Source of the DNA: Diphasiastrum complanatum
Lineage: Eukaryota; Streptophyta; Lycopodiopsida; Lycopodiales; Lycopodiaceae
DNA length: 64,000 nt
Direction of reading: 5' to 3'
Assembly: GCA_029204225.1 (NCBI GenBank)
Contig: CM055105.1
Coordinates: 17,431,353-17,495,352, forward strand
Under the pieces are notes generated by a model that searched no databases, was not told where the DNA came from, and saw only the letters and a list, made by a program, of their open reading frames with translations. Of the stretch, positions 36,882 through 48,345 are shown piece by piece. Position numbers and translations under genes: made by a program. Positions within the stretch are counted from its first letter, which is position 1; each line of letters begins with the position of its first letter.

Positions 36882-38095
36882 ATCACAACAAACCGAACTG
36901 AAACCATAAGGAACCATATTGAACTATACCGACGCGTTGCAGAATCATACTGAACCATGGTAATACTGAATCATGGCTGAAATTTTTTATATACTCTGTT
37001 TTTTTTTCTCAGCGTTTCTGGGAACGTTTTTGCCTAGAAATGCATTTCTGGGCAACTATGCCTTGAAGCTACTCAGTTTCAATACATTTGGAATGAAAGG
37101 GTCTAGCTCTTTAAACTTCACAACGATAAAGCTACATTGAAGTGACCAATATTTCAAGTGATGTCCATTCTTGTACAACATTCAATCAATGTCTCTCCAT
37201 ATGTTCCCATAGTTTCTGCCTCAGAACTCTATCAAATGCTTTTTGAAAGTCGACAAAGCAACAATAGAGGCTTTATGAAATTTTTGGCGTTTTTCATTAT
37301 TGCCTTTTATAGTAACAAACTGTCAATAGTAGAATTCATTGTTTGAAAGTCTGCTTGCTCCATAGCATTTTGTCCATTAATTCCAGCCAACCATCCATTT
37401 ACTTCTACTATGCTCGGATGGAATATTTTTGTTCAAACAAGACGATATTGATGCTTTGTGACCACGTTTGGAGAAGTTTTCTATTAATGCATGATTGAGA
37501 ACAAATATATACTATTCAGAAGTAGAACTTTCCCCATTTTGAACATTTCGGCTTGCAACCTTTGATGTGTTGGGCTTTTCCATTGGACATATTAGATATT
37601 CTCGTCTTCACATTTTCTTCCGTGACCCAAGAACCACTAACAAGGATGGTGGAAGATTGTAAGTTTCCTCCATTCTGTACAATTCTTAGCATGTCTGTAG
37701 CATGCATCTGGCTGGAGCTGTTTTTCTCTCTAACGATTTTTTGTATGTATTTAAGAGCTCCACATTGTTTAGATTTGAGGCAGTATTCTAGATCAAAGTA
37801 ATGATTACATCGAGAAACTATCTTTGTTTTGTTTTGATTGAGCTTTTGCTGAAAGACAATTTTTTTTGCTCAGTTGAGGATCGGCCTCCTACAGAAATAG
37901 AATGTAAACAATTGCCAAGGGCTGAAGTGGGTGAGCATTATTACTGTGTAGTTTGCCGAATGTTTCGGGTATAGGATGGTCCAGTTCAGGTGCATTAACT
38001 CCCAGGTTTACGCTATAGCTCCTTTTAATATAAAAAATTTAACAAAAAAAAGTGAATGCCCCAATGTGTTCGTAATAGGATTCTCCCTCTTTCTT

Positions 38096-38143
<48 letters not shown>

Positions 38144-41100
38144 CACAACAAATTGAACAAAAACCATGCCGAATCATGCTGAACAAAAACCATGCTGAAT
38201 TCTGAACCATACTGAAACATTTTTTAACCATACTCTCTCTCTCTCTCTCTCTCTCTCTACACCATAAACCATAAAACCGAAGTTACCGAACTAAAAGCAC
38301 AAAGAACAGTACTGAATCATGACATTGATATGAATAGGATCATCATGATATATAATCGGGGCCACATGGCACCGAAATGGGGTACAATGATGTCCCATGA
38401 ACGTAATGAAAACTATACATCGAAGACTCGTCGGAGTCATGCTAATCAGAATCCTCCGAGTTTGTGCCTGTCTGCTGATCCCAAGGAACCGGAGAGAAGC
38501 ATACGCCATGGTGTGGCCCTGGCTCTGCTGCGTGCTCTAGCTCTGGATCCTCCCCCTCCCCCTGCCTCTACCTCTACCTCTACCTCTGCCTCTCTCCCCT
38601 CCTCTAGCTCCCATCTGGCTGCCCCCACCCGTGTCTACTCCTGCGTGTCTGTGTGTCAGGTGGCTATGATCCTACTCTCTGGGATGGCCCTACCCACTGT
38701 GATGATGCCTGGCCAACGGCTGCCTGTGATGCTCCACTCCTGTCTACAGAAAGTGAACTCAACACCCCCCTCCCGGAACCTCTAGGTCTCCCTCTAGGCC
38801 TCTGGCAGGAATGGCTGGCTCCTCCTCTGTCTCCGCATCAGGGTCCACTAGCAGGTCAGCGAGGTCATACCCCTGTGCCTCCGCCCCCATCTCCTTGTCC
38901 TCCTTCGTATCCCCCTCAACCCACTCCTCCTCCTCCTCATAGTCAACCCCGAGCTCCTCTCCACCCTCCCTCCTTAGCCCTATCCCTCTGCCTCTCTGTC
39001 CTCCTCTGCTGCCGTAAAGCTTGTGCGTCAGCCTGTGCCTGTCTATAGAACTCTCTATAGATCTCATCGTTGGTTGTCACAAACACCAACCGCCTACATT
39101 GCTCGATGGATAACCTATTCCTCTTCTGCTTTGATACAAGGCCCAGGTGCTCCAATTCCGCTCACAAGCGGATGTTGAACAATCCTGTCTCGGCCAATCG
39201 CCGCAGGTCACTTGTGCTGCGCCCGTGGAGGCTCCACCATGTAACAGGCCTCAGCTGATCCTCCCTCCGCCGACTTTGCTCTCCATCAAAAGGAAACTGG
39301 AAGCGCTAAAATGTGAGCAGCTAGCGTGCAATGTGAGCGAGCATCGGACCTGTTGGCAGAAGAAAAAACATGGGCACTTGTAAGTCCTCTCGAATTCACA
39401 CACTAGCAATGTTGAGTACACTATTGCAGTTGGTAACTTCTTTGTAGTAGTCCCATCTGGCCCCCCAGATACGTGAGATCTCGCGCCTTCTGCAGCAGGC
39501 AAATCACAACAATCATATAACCATAGCTGCCATAGCATAAAAGAAACGAATCAGACTTGATTGAGAAACAACAAACTAGACACTGAAGAGTCATACCTGT
39601 GCTTGACCAAGGCTGACGTCTGAATCCCCTCGCCGATGCGGTCCATGAACTCGTAAATGAGGCCGAGAGTGCACCCCTCACGGTCTACCAGGCGCAGCAC
39701 TCTGAAAATGGGTAGAAGGACCCTAGTAATCTTCTCAGCATCTGTCCAGAACTGCTCACCGAACACAGTGGACCGAAAAAACGCCGCATGTGGGACGTCC
39801 ATGAACTCTCGGAAGGACTCGCTGGAAACCATCCGCCGCAATGCGTCCTTCAGTAATACTAATTGCTCTAGCACCAAAAAGTAAAAGGCAAAGCGTGTGG
39901 GTGCTGGCTTCTTCAGGTTCAGGTGCGAGAAGGTGCGGAATAGGGCCAGCACACGCCTCTTCCTGGTAACAAAAGCGACCAGGCGCATGGCCGTAGAAGT
40001 GCCTGCAACATAGACATCCAGTAAAAAATTTAGACAATAGTTGAGATGTGTTTAGCAGCATGGAGCAGGCGTCAATCAAGATAGCATAGCAAATGGAGAA
40101 ACCAATACCTCTCTGATCCATGGAAGTGCACACAGGTCATGGATGAGCAAGTCTATGCAATGCGCAACACAAGGTGTCCACACAATGCTAGGGTCCTCGT
40201 CATAATCTCTCCCATCTGCTTGCAGTTCGAAGCGTTGTCCGTGACAACCTGAACCACATGCTCTACTCCAATGTCAACAATAGCATCTATGATAACCTCC
40301 CATATGAAATCGACTGTGATGGCGTCACCACCTCGAGTGGCATCCACGCCACGTAGGAATACTGTGCCAAGCGGGCAAGAAACCAAGACATTGATGACGG
40401 ATTGCCGACGAATGTCGGTCCATCCATCACTCAATATCGTGCATCCATACCTGCTACAAAACACCCATTAGCCAAATGCAAAATTTGCGCCACGAGTCAA
40501 CCGTAAACGCATGCAATGGGTTTATGGAAACAAAGTACTTACATTTGCCAAGATGAATGAATGGAACTCAGCTCCCGCGTAATGGTCTCCTCCTCCTGAC
40601 GAAGCATCCTGCCTCGCAATGCCTCTCGTCTGGGTGGCGTCCATGTAGCATCCACGGCTGCCATGGCCCTGCACCGGCATCGTGTCCACACGAGATCAAA
40701 CCTGCGAACAAAAACAAGCAAACAACCGTTCAGTAAAAGAAAACACACTACATTGAAAAACATTACCAGCCTAAAACAGAGTTGAACACATCCGAGCACG
40801 CGTCACATTGATTCTAGCAAGATCATAGCAAGTGCCAAAAAACACACGAGACAGGGCGAGGGATAGAATAATTCCAGTGCGAGCGAAAACGGGCGACTGA
40901 CGCTAGCATGGGAGTCCTTGCAGACGTCTAGGAGTCCAGTTTAGGCCTAGACTACGCTACTGGCAGATGCTTGCACGATGCTCTAACCCTAAACCCTAAA
41001 GAACATGGAATTAGGGCAAGAAAATTGAAATTTGTGCTACGGATGTAGACGGGCAGAACGGAGGTCACAGGAGTCTCTGCGGGCATGTGGAAATGCATTC

Positions 41101-44100
41101 TAGGCTCAGACATCACCTAAATCGGTTGCCCAGAAGCCATTTTCTGAAAATGGCAAAAAAAAACAAGCATTTGGATTGTGGTGTTAAAATCTCGCAAGGC
41201 GTGCCGTAATGGTTGAAACTGACCCTGTAGGAATCACCGTGGGCATGAAGAAAGGTGGTCTAGAGCCAAACTATGCTTGATTTGGTTGCCTACAGCTCAA
41301 TGTCAACACTTGAAAAAAAACAAGCCTACACTTACCAAAAATCGAAAACTGATCGTTTCGATCTGCACGAAGCTCAGATCTTCCTGGCACCGTGCACACC
41401 ACCTCCGTATCTCCGAGTAGATGCCTGTCGACTATCCACACGCCAAGATCCGACGCCTATAGCTCAAAACAAAAAAATTTACCTCCTCCACGGCTGGCGC
41501 GATTCTGGCCGTGAAGAGGTGCTGGAAATTTTTAATTTATTGATTTTTTTTTATGCGATTTTGGGGGGAGAATCGCGTTTCTCAGAAACGCGATTTCCGA
41601 AACGTCCAGTCCCAGAATCGCGATTCTGTGCAACTATGAACTGTACATCAAACCTAAGTTGCATAAAGAACCGTGGGTGTGACCGATGTATCAACTCCTG
41701 AAACAATGTCTCTCCATATTGACTAGGGAGGCCTTACCCTTCCTCTTCCCAAGTTTACCTGTGCTAGCGTGTCTTATACCAAAAATGGGTCCTGTAAAAA
41801 GAACACCAAAGTAAGTGTATGAGGAAACAATATCCAAAGCCTTACTCTTTGCTAGACCTAGCCTCTTCAATAATAGCCCTTAGAGTGAAAATATGATTAC
41901 CATATAGTTTTCAGGCTGTAGGGATCACCGGATTTATAGATGGGATAAATAACATTAGTACACCAGATAGAGGGAATATTAAAAACAACGACAAAGGTAA
42001 GAAGATGAGAAATTATAGGAGTAAGAATATTTGCCGCATGATCATTAGTTTAGATTCACGTTCATAAATGTCATGGGCTTTGTTCCATTTCATCTTAGTA
42101 ATTCCATCTTTTACTATTCTAGGTGTGCAAAGATCCGCCGTAAGTCTAGGGGAAATAGGTAAGGCATGGTAGGAATAGAGTATTAGCATTTTGAACCCAA
42201 ATATGAAGGTCTAAAATGGGAGGGGTGGGGAACGGGGAAGAATTCATGCCAAAAAGCACTAGAAGAGGAACTAAAAAGAGAATATGAGACAGGGAGGGAG
42301 GGAGGTTGTTAATGCCTTTGTAAAACAGTTTATGGGTTGATGAAGTGTAAGTTCAAGTACGTGTAAGTACTAGTGGTAGAATAACTCTTGTTGAAAAAAG
42401 AAGAAACCAACCAGCTTCAAAGATTTGGTATAAGAAGTTTACCGAGAATCTGCTTAGGAGAAATTCTATGAAATATATCTTGGCACAAGCCCTTATGTGG
42501 TCATTCTCACACCGGAGGGGGTTTCATAGAGTATGACGAACTGATCTTAAGCTATCATTGTAAGTCCTATGGCCTAACTATAGGTCTGTCTTTTTAAGAT
42601 GATAAACATACATACTTTGCTACTATGTCTCATGAGGAGTGGAGGCATCTGTGTTTGATGGTGACAGTTTGCTACTCCGACTAGCTTGGTGTCGGTGGAC
42701 ATCTTTTGTTTCAAACAAGGTCCACAAGATCTCAATGTCTAAATAGAAGTCCTTGATAATTCATATTTCAATTCAAGTAGTCATTTTTTCAAGGCAGCTT
42801 CAACGAATACATGCTTGCTAAAGCTTTAATGAAGAGTACTTGTTCAATTGCTTTATTGAGGAATGTATTGGAGTCAAAGGCTTGGAAAGCCAAATATGAA
42901 AATGATGTGACCTTCAATTGGAAAAAAGTCTCCCCTCTTTTATCTCTTAATCCTAACACGACATTTTCTTCTAGGGAGGAAGTTCTACTGTCCATTTGTA
43001 CTTTTGTACGAGGATAAAGCTGAAATAGTTTTTCACTTTGTTTGCAAAAATAGTCTATTGCGACTTCCCATCGGTTGCAATCAATGAAGTTAACTTAGAC
43101 TCTTGGTCGAATTAAGTCATGAACTGAGTTTTTGTCCCCTTTCAAGTTTCTGTCCATGCTATGCATGATGAAGTTGATGATCTAAGACTTTGTGGTTGGA
43201 CTCCATAGGGCTGAAGATGACACGTCTCCTGTGTTATGTCGCCTGTTATCCTAGACATAGCATCTATATCTAGTCCATTAACATTACTCACATCTCCTTT
43301 TTATGTATGTTTTGTGTGAGAATCTCATTAAGCTCCAAAGAGTCTTAGGTTTATTCTCAGAGCTTGCAAAACTATTGTAGCTGACCCTTGTAAGGGGTTA
43401 AATCATTGCTTTAGACCTAGTTTCTTTGGCTGATGAACTTGAATAAACTTACAAGGATGCAAATGTTCCTATGAGTTCCAGTTGCATTTTTCTATTGTTA
43501 TAATCGAGCTGATAAATTTTCTAAACTCTTTCCATACAACAAGAAAAGAACTCAGCCTATGCTGCTTCAAATGTATGACTGCACTCAAGTATACATTATA
43601 TGATCAAGTTGGAAAACTTGAAGTTTTCTGTGGAGAAGCTAGTTCTTGACATTCGAAAAAATAAGCTGAAGGAAACTTATTGCAATACTTTAAAAGCTGA
43701 AAAAAATTATAAAAAATTTGTGTGTTTTGTTGTCTCAAGATAAATCACCTTCAAAGATTGTTGAAGTCAATGACGTTCTCTCTTTGTGTCACTTTCTTTT
43801 GGATAATTTGTATATATCTTTACGTGGTTCTGTATTCAAACAAAAGATAGATAGGTATCCCATGGGTACAGTTTGCACAATTTTCATACAGACTTATATC
43901 TTTTCTTTAATGAATGTGAATGGCGAAGAACAGGTTCCTCTAGTTCTTGTCCTGCATTATCATGTAAGCTAAGCCATGGTAGAAGAGTTATTGATTTTTA
44001 TTTTTCTCTCGATCTTATTTTTGTAGCTTTGTCCAAAGACCCTAAGGTTTTTGGTGGAGAAATCTGCCCTGTATTCTCATGGCATTCTTGTATAATGTGG

Positions 44101-46233
44101 ATGGCTTCAGTGCTTTGAATAGCTGCCAAAAGGTCATTATCGAGTTGATTAGGCATAATTAGTTGTACACATACTCTTCATCATTTTTGCTCTCATAGCT
44201 ACAGTTGTGCATGCATGATGTCTGTTATTGCAGCAACATCTAATTCCCTTTATAACCTTATTTCCATGTTGCTAAACAGTGGCATTTCTAATTGGTGGTT
44301 CTCTGGAGTCTCTGCCAGTTGTACTGCATCCCTATTACATCTATGGGGTGTCCTTGCATATTTGCATTATGCATAACACTCGCAAATTGTACATCCATAT
44401 TATGATACATCTCATTTGACACTGAAAGCCATCTTCATAGTTTTATTATGGCATTGACTCATCAAGATGGGGTTGCTATTTTTCTCAGGTTTCATTGTCG
44501 GTCCATTCTAAGAACTTGAGAGGTTCTAAGTATGAAAATTTACCAGCTATAATATCAAACAACGTTATTGTTGCATGGTACAATATCTGGTTTATTTTAA
44601 TGCTTTTCTTAGCAGCACGGCTCCATTTCATTTGTATTGATGTTTGGTCACAACCATCTACACCTCAACCAACACTCAAGTTGCAATATTATCGTCATCC
44701 ATCATTGCAGCTCTGGTGGTGCATCAGGTTCTTCTTGTCTTTTTGTTATGGTTGCATTGTATTGCTATTGCTTCCACGTCATATTCGCAGCCCTCATTCT
44801 TAGAGGGGTGATATGGTCATTCTTAAAGGGATGCATGTAAGAGACATTAATAATTTATTTCGTTATTTTTGGGCCTGAGGGCTTAGCTAACAAGTTCAAG
44901 CCCTAATTTCTGCCTTAGTGGCTATAAATATGCCCAGAGGTTGCGATACGCTCAGGTGATTGATTGGAGAGTAGAGTTAGCTAGCATTTCAGTCCTTCGA
45001 GTCCTGGCTTTCGGTTTGGGTAAACAGTCCTTTTCTTGGCATCGTTATACATTATTCATTTGATCAGCATGTGTATTTGTGTACAGTTGCATTTTGTTTT
45101 GTTACATGTGTTGTTTTGCTCATGGCCATAACTGCTTTGATAATCAACCTGCTGTAATATTCTAGGCCCTACGAGCAGTATTTATTCTTAACGTTTAGGT
45201 CTAATCTTCTTATTCCACAAAATCTGACACGAATAGATTTCAGAGTTTCTGCTAGATTTAGCACTAGGCAAGGCCGTTGAATTTTGATTCTTTTAGCTCC
45301 TAATTACCTTATTCACCCGGAGCGTTCTATTCAAATGTTGAGTTGTGGTCGGAAGAATCTGTTGATGTATTCCACTTATCATTATATTTGCGTTCTTGCA
45401 TGCTCCTCAAACACAAATATAAATCCTCTGATCGTTTCCTGAACGATTCGCTGCAATTTTTCGATTCTGTCCAGTAAGTCTGTCCAATAATGAGGGTATT
45501 ATTATTGGTATCGATTGAGTGTTTGTTACTGTAGTTCTTCTCGGTGTTTTGACTTTTGACAACCAGCTCACTCTAGCGTGTCTCTTCCATGCTCCAGTCC
45601 AACATGATGCACAGCTTCAGATGTGGACCTTCTCCTCTTCTAGTGATTGGAATCCACACTATCATATTTATCTGCTTGTTGTTAGCTGAGCAATTGAACC
45701 ACTTTATGTCATCTTATCCCTTATCTGTGTCCCTTCTTAACTTTGCACACATTAATTCTGATATTATCTTCGAAGCCTTTAGAAGCTGAAGTCCAGGTTC
45801 TGTATGATTGAGGAGCTCCAGGGTGAGCTCATCTAAATATCTTAGCCCTTTGTCCGTAACCTCTTCATTTGTCAACTTTCATTTTGATGAACTGACCTGC
45901 CATATACTTTGTCATAGTCAGTTAATGTAGATGGTGTGAGAAAGTACAACAAGCCTTTTGATTAATGCTAAGAACCTTTAAATAACAAACTTACTGATTG
46001 CTTCCTTTGGATCTTCTTAAATTGAAGAGTTTCTGTCAATTTGGTCTGGGTTGTCTCAGAATTTTAGTATCATGCTAGATTCTGTTGTGATGGCAGCCAT
46101 CATTTCTGGAGGAAAGGGAACTGCTCAAGACAAAATTCGAACTTTGAAAGAAGCTGGTGTCACTGTTGTGGAATCCCCTGCAAAGATAGGTGCTACAATG
46201 TATGATGTTTTCAAGCAACGGGGACTCCTTTGA
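28655..46233 (+). CDS. Succinate-CoA ligase (ADP/GDP-forming) alpha subunit, mitochondrial; 7 exons
   Basis: This subunit pairs with the beta subunit in the mitochondrial matrix and catalyses the reversible conversion of succinyl-CoA to succinate with nucleotide phosphorylation in the citric acid cycle. Exons: 28655-28873, 30213-30422, 30564-30734, 30962-31085, 35266-35327, 35540-35621, 46097-46233. All junctions are GT-AG and keep frame, giving 334 codons plus TGA, close to the usual plant length. Residues 1 to about 35 are Arg-rich and suit a transit peptide. The CoA-binding Rossmann domain follows (CQGITGKNG at 51-59, GGVTPKKGG at 75-83), then the ligase domain with [36 protein letters not shown] and [12 protein letters not shown]. 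The phosphorylated active-site His is His287 in RRMGHAGA, whose last Ala is split by intron 6. Introns 4 and 6 are 4.2 and 10.5 kb and full of transposons. No coding defect is visible. Confidence 0.95.
28874..30212 (+). other. Succinate-CoA ligase intron 1
   Basis: A 1,339-bp phase-0 intron with donor GTATGTTA and acceptor CAACCAG. I see no recognisable element inside; short open frames lack motifs. Confidence 0.9.
33284..34056. mobile_element. Non-autonomous hAT element (773 bp) with 8-bp target duplication
   Basis: The ends form inverted repeats: CATAGTTGCAGCG at the left, CGCTGCAACTATG at the right. Both sides are flanked by GTATGTAC (33276-33283 and 34057-34064), the 8-bp duplication typical of hAT transposition. 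Subterminal regions are rich in GCGATTCG palindromes, with long T tracts. The interior shares GTGTAGTTTGCCGA and GTTTCGGGT with the larger hAT copy near 37935-37975. There is no transposase frame, so mobilisation must have been in trans. Confidence 0.9.
33528..33625. repeat. GC-rich hairpin repeat inside the hAT element
   Basis: About three units of GGGGGCTACCGCCCCCCGAA-like sequence of roughly 30 bp, each self-complementary, in an otherwise AT-rich intron. C and G runs of 5-6 bases alternate, so hairpin or quadruplex structures are possible. Confidence 0.75.
35655..35719. repeat. GA microsatellite close to the intron 6 donor
   Basis: A perfect GA run of 65 bp, followed by TTTTATTAA. On the minus strand the order AATAAAA then (TC)n resembles the 3' end of the LINE at 3212, so it may be a LINE tail. 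Confidence 0.95.
36429..37060. mobile_element. Non-autonomous hAT element (632 bp)
   Basis: The ends are CATAGATGCAC and GGGCAACTATG, related to the TIRs of the element in intron 4. Flanks CCTTGAAC (36421) and CCTTGAAG (37061) form an 8-bp target duplication with one mismatch. The subterminal sequence uses GCGTTTCTG/AGAAACG palindromes. The interior has GGCAATATGGGTACCAG as in intron 4, two CT tracts each followed by GATCACAACAAACCGAA, and runs of ACCATACTGA. No transposase frame. Confidence 0.85.
36669..36960. repeat. Duplicated CT tract and ACCATACTGA minisatellite in the hAT element
   Basis: CT tracts at 36669-36692 and 36839-36878 are both followed by GATCACAACAAACCGAA, then GAAACCATAAGGAACCATA. 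Roughly 10-bp ACCATACTGA units follow the first tract. The same arrangement occurs at 38098-38230. Confidence 0.8.
37150..37430 (-). pseudogene. LINE reverse transcriptase fragment
   Basis: The minus strand shows [15 protein letters not shown] matching the LINE motif QAGFRAHYSTTDHIF, then, in a shifted frame, [17 protein letters not shown], equivalent to CCFVDFRKAFDSVPR in the LINE at 3212. It lies just outside the right end of the non-autonomous hAT element. Stops interrupt it. Confidence 0.75.
38098..38258. repeat. CT tracts in the larger hAT element
   Basis: CT runs at 38098-38140 and 38233-38258 flank the GATCACAACAAATTGAAC and CATGCTGAATC-like units that also occur in the element at 36429. 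Confidence 0.9.
38440..40680 (-). pseudogene. hAT transposase (DUF659 type), multi-exon remnant
   Basis: The minus strand encodes pieces of a plant hAT transposase. A first piece near 40540-40676 has [16 protein letters not shown]. The piece at 40153-40464 carries the DUF659 signature [29 protein letters not shown] and [13 protein letters not shown]; after a frame change it continues with [13 protein letters not shown], the conserved Cys-His region. The piece at 39551-39988 has [19 protein letters not shown]. The piece at 39067-39155 has [18 protein letters not shown], the hAT C-terminal dimerisation motif, followed by an acidic low-complexity tail. Introns may explain some breaks, but the frame change at about 40215 suggests decay. 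No BED zinc finger was found upstream. Confidence 0.8.
41695..42120 (-). pseudogene. Second LINE fragment with internal deletion
   Basis: Minus-strand pieces in order are [20 protein letters not shown] (before the YRT motif), then [18 protein letters not shown], then [18 protein letters not shown]. The reverse transcriptase core with FVDF and YADD, which lies between the last two in the LINE at 3212, is deleted. Frame breaks are present. Confidence 0.75.
42121..44834. other. Unrecognised part of intron 6
   Basis: Open frames at 42789-43017 and 43718-44118 have no family motif. The composition is AT-rich. Confidence 0.35.
44835..45505 (+). repeat. Possible LTR in intron 6
   Basis: The stretch begins TGTAAGAGACATT, has a promoter-like GGCTATAAATATGCCCAGAGG at 44919-44940, and is followed by a weak primer-site-like TTGGTATCGATTG at 45505. 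No second copy is present, so the borders are guesses. Confidence 0.3.
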
Positions 46234-48160
46234 AGGATTTCCACTCTTTGAAGTAATGAGGCAAGTATTGCTTCTCCTGAGTCAACCTTCAGCAGGCCGC
46301 TGACTAACAATAAGCTTTGGAATTCCCTGCCTTCTTGCAGCATTCAAATACAAGAGCTGTGAAAGAGATTTGTGAATGCATCAAATTTTATACACGGAGA
46401 GAACTCATGATTTTTTTTGAATTTTATGCTCCTATGCACTGTAGGCATTGGAACTTTCAATTGCAAGGATCACATCGTGGTTAGAATCATCTAGGTGATA
46501 TTTTTCTGAAAGAGCTTGTAATGGAAAAACTACGGCTACTTTATTTGGGCAAACTTCTACTAATGTGCTCAGCTGACTTCATGAATTGTAGAATCTGCAC
46601 TAGCAAGGCGTACTTTTTGATGTGAATTTGTAAGAATAATATCCTATTCTCATGGTCAGAATAATCACTTTTCACTTGCTTTGAAAGAGGGCATATAAAG
46701 TGAGGTATGCTATTCTCCATTGCAGTCCATCAAAAGGTTTCAAGCAAAAGGTTGATGTTTTTGAATTGGTGTTTCTTAATTACTGGATTGTACACAGAAA
46801 ATCATCTTTTGCACTGGTCTGGATCGGGACTTGAAAGTATTGTGGTCACAAGTGATGCAAACATACGGTTACGCTAGAAAAGAGGTTTATGTATGTGTCA
46901 ATTTGATGTCTATTCTATACAACAAACATAATAGAACTAGAAAAGATTTTGCAAGTTTCATGCAAGATAAATGAGTAACTTCGTCAGTGCAAGGATGCAG
47001 GTATCTTGTTTTTTGAAAAGAGTCTGAATACAGCATCATAATCAGAAAAAGGCACCAGTATCTGCTAGTGACACGCAGACAATAGTGAGGGTCTTTCCTT
47101 CATGCCTTGAGCCTACCATTCTATGTGCAATGTCTACATTCATCTTTGTCTTGTCTATTCAAAAACTGTTGGAAGACTATGCTTACAGTGTGTTTCAAAG
47201 TGGTGAAAAAATAGGAGTGGGACCAAAGATACTTTGAATGCAAAGCTAACCAACTAAGCCAACCCCGTTCGATGTTTCTTTATGCACTTGTGTCTAAGCT
47301 CATGTTTGAACCAGCTCTAAAGTGAAGGAAATGAAATAGAAAAAGATAGAATGTGTTTCTTGAAGCATCATTCCCATTGTTTTGCACAACTTGAAGAACT
47401 TTCCAATCCTATGCCACTTGAAAGAGAAGGGGTTAGTCATTTTGCGAGTAAATTGCTTGTCATTTTGAGAGTAAATTGCTTGTAAGTCTTTTTTTAGAAA
47501 TATTAGAAAGATTGGCACCGATCTATTGTAATTGACCTATTAGTTCTATAGCTAGTAGCAAGGTTTGAAGACACATGGCAACATGATGAATTAAATTACA
47601 ATTTTTACAATGAGCCACTTCAAAGTATGAAATCTTCCAGCTAGATCGCACATGTGCTACAGTGACACAAAACTTGAAATGATACTACACGTGCCATGTG
47701 CTACAATGATACAAACTTTGAAATGACAGTACAGATGGCCATTAAAACAAAAACTCACACACTTCTCAAATTACATGATGAGTTGTGCCCATGATTTGGA
47801 ATACCTTGTGGGTTCAAAATAATTAGATGTATGAATATGTTGCTATTCACATCTAGTCCCTTGACTTTTAACTAACATAATAATAGGGATCGTTGCAAGG
47901 AATTAATAGCCTTGCTAAGATTGTGGGGAATTTTAAGGGTGGTTTTACCTTGATGGTCTAGATCCATCTTCCAAAGGATTTTTCCACCTGAAGTTTCCAA
48001 CATGCATCTTCCTATGTTAAGCTCATGAACCTCATGCTGGGATAGGCACCCAATAAGTGACTTGTGGCCTAGGATATGTTTCTATTTGGGGTCCATGTGC
48101 AACGAACATCCATTGGACAAAATCACACGAAGTGGTTTGTTTTTCCATGCTTGTGTCCTT
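46234..48160. other. 3' flank of the succinate-CoA ligase gene
   Basis: The first several hundred bases after the stop codon should contain the 3' UTR, but I see no decisive polyadenylation signal. The remainder is unrecognised; no gene is supportable. Confidence 0.4.
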
Positions 48161-48164
48161 TCTT

Positions 48165-48345
48165 TACATAAGCTTTTCGAGCATTGTCTTAGCTTTGATT
48201 TGATTCATATAGCAGGCCATATGGATTAGTATTCAAAAAGTTATGACAAATCTTCTTTTCTAGCTCTAGTTTTGCTAGTTTTCTTTCTTAAAATATTTCG
48301 TTCCTATTCTGTTGTTAATTTGACCTATCAAATCACCTGCCAGAA
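48165..48345 (+). repeat. Retroelement leader repeat, copy A
   Basis: About 180 bp starting TTACATAAGCTTTTCGAGCA match 54161-54340 with scattered differences, including GATTAGTATTCAAAAAG and TTTTCTAGCTCTAGTTTTGC. The second copy lies upstream of a Ty3-type gag, which suggests that this is a retrotransposon leader. Confidence 0.8.

Larger units (their letters stand above)
37910..41638 (-). mobile_element. hAT element with transposase, left end missing
   Basis: The right end at 41638 has the family terminus CAGAATCG ... TGTGCAACTATG with GCGATT/AATCGC and GTTTCTCAGAAACGC subterminal palindromes. The left part (37921-38260) shares GTGTAGTTTGCCGA, GTTTCGGGT, the CT tract and ACCATACTGA-like units with the two small elements, but no matching left TIR or copy of the expected AACTGTAC duplication was found. 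It contains a minus-strand transposase remnant and is the best local candidate for the autonomous relative. Confidence 0.75.
35622..46096 (+). other. Succinate-CoA ligase intron 6 (10.5 kb)
   Basis: A phase-1 intron with donor GTATGTGT and acceptor TGATGGCAG. It holds a GA tract 33 bp after the donor, a non-autonomous hAT element, LINE fragments at 37150-37430 and 41695-42120, a transposase-bearing hAT remnant and a possible LTR. Its intact borders and the intact exon 7 indicate that the gene still splices across it. Confidence 0.9.

Noticed and set aside
37455-37801. Opposed open frames at 37.5-37.8 kb
   Set aside because: Neither strand gives a recognised motif; they lie between transposon fragments and probably are chance frames.
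38330-39258. Plus-strand Pro/Ser/Thr-rich frames at 38.3-39.3 kb
   Set aside because: Antisense to the acidic and basic low-complexity C-terminus of the hAT transposase, which is on the minus strand.
40984-41001. CCCTAAACCCTAAA, telomere-like
   Set aside because: Only two units inside a transposon; no telomeric array.
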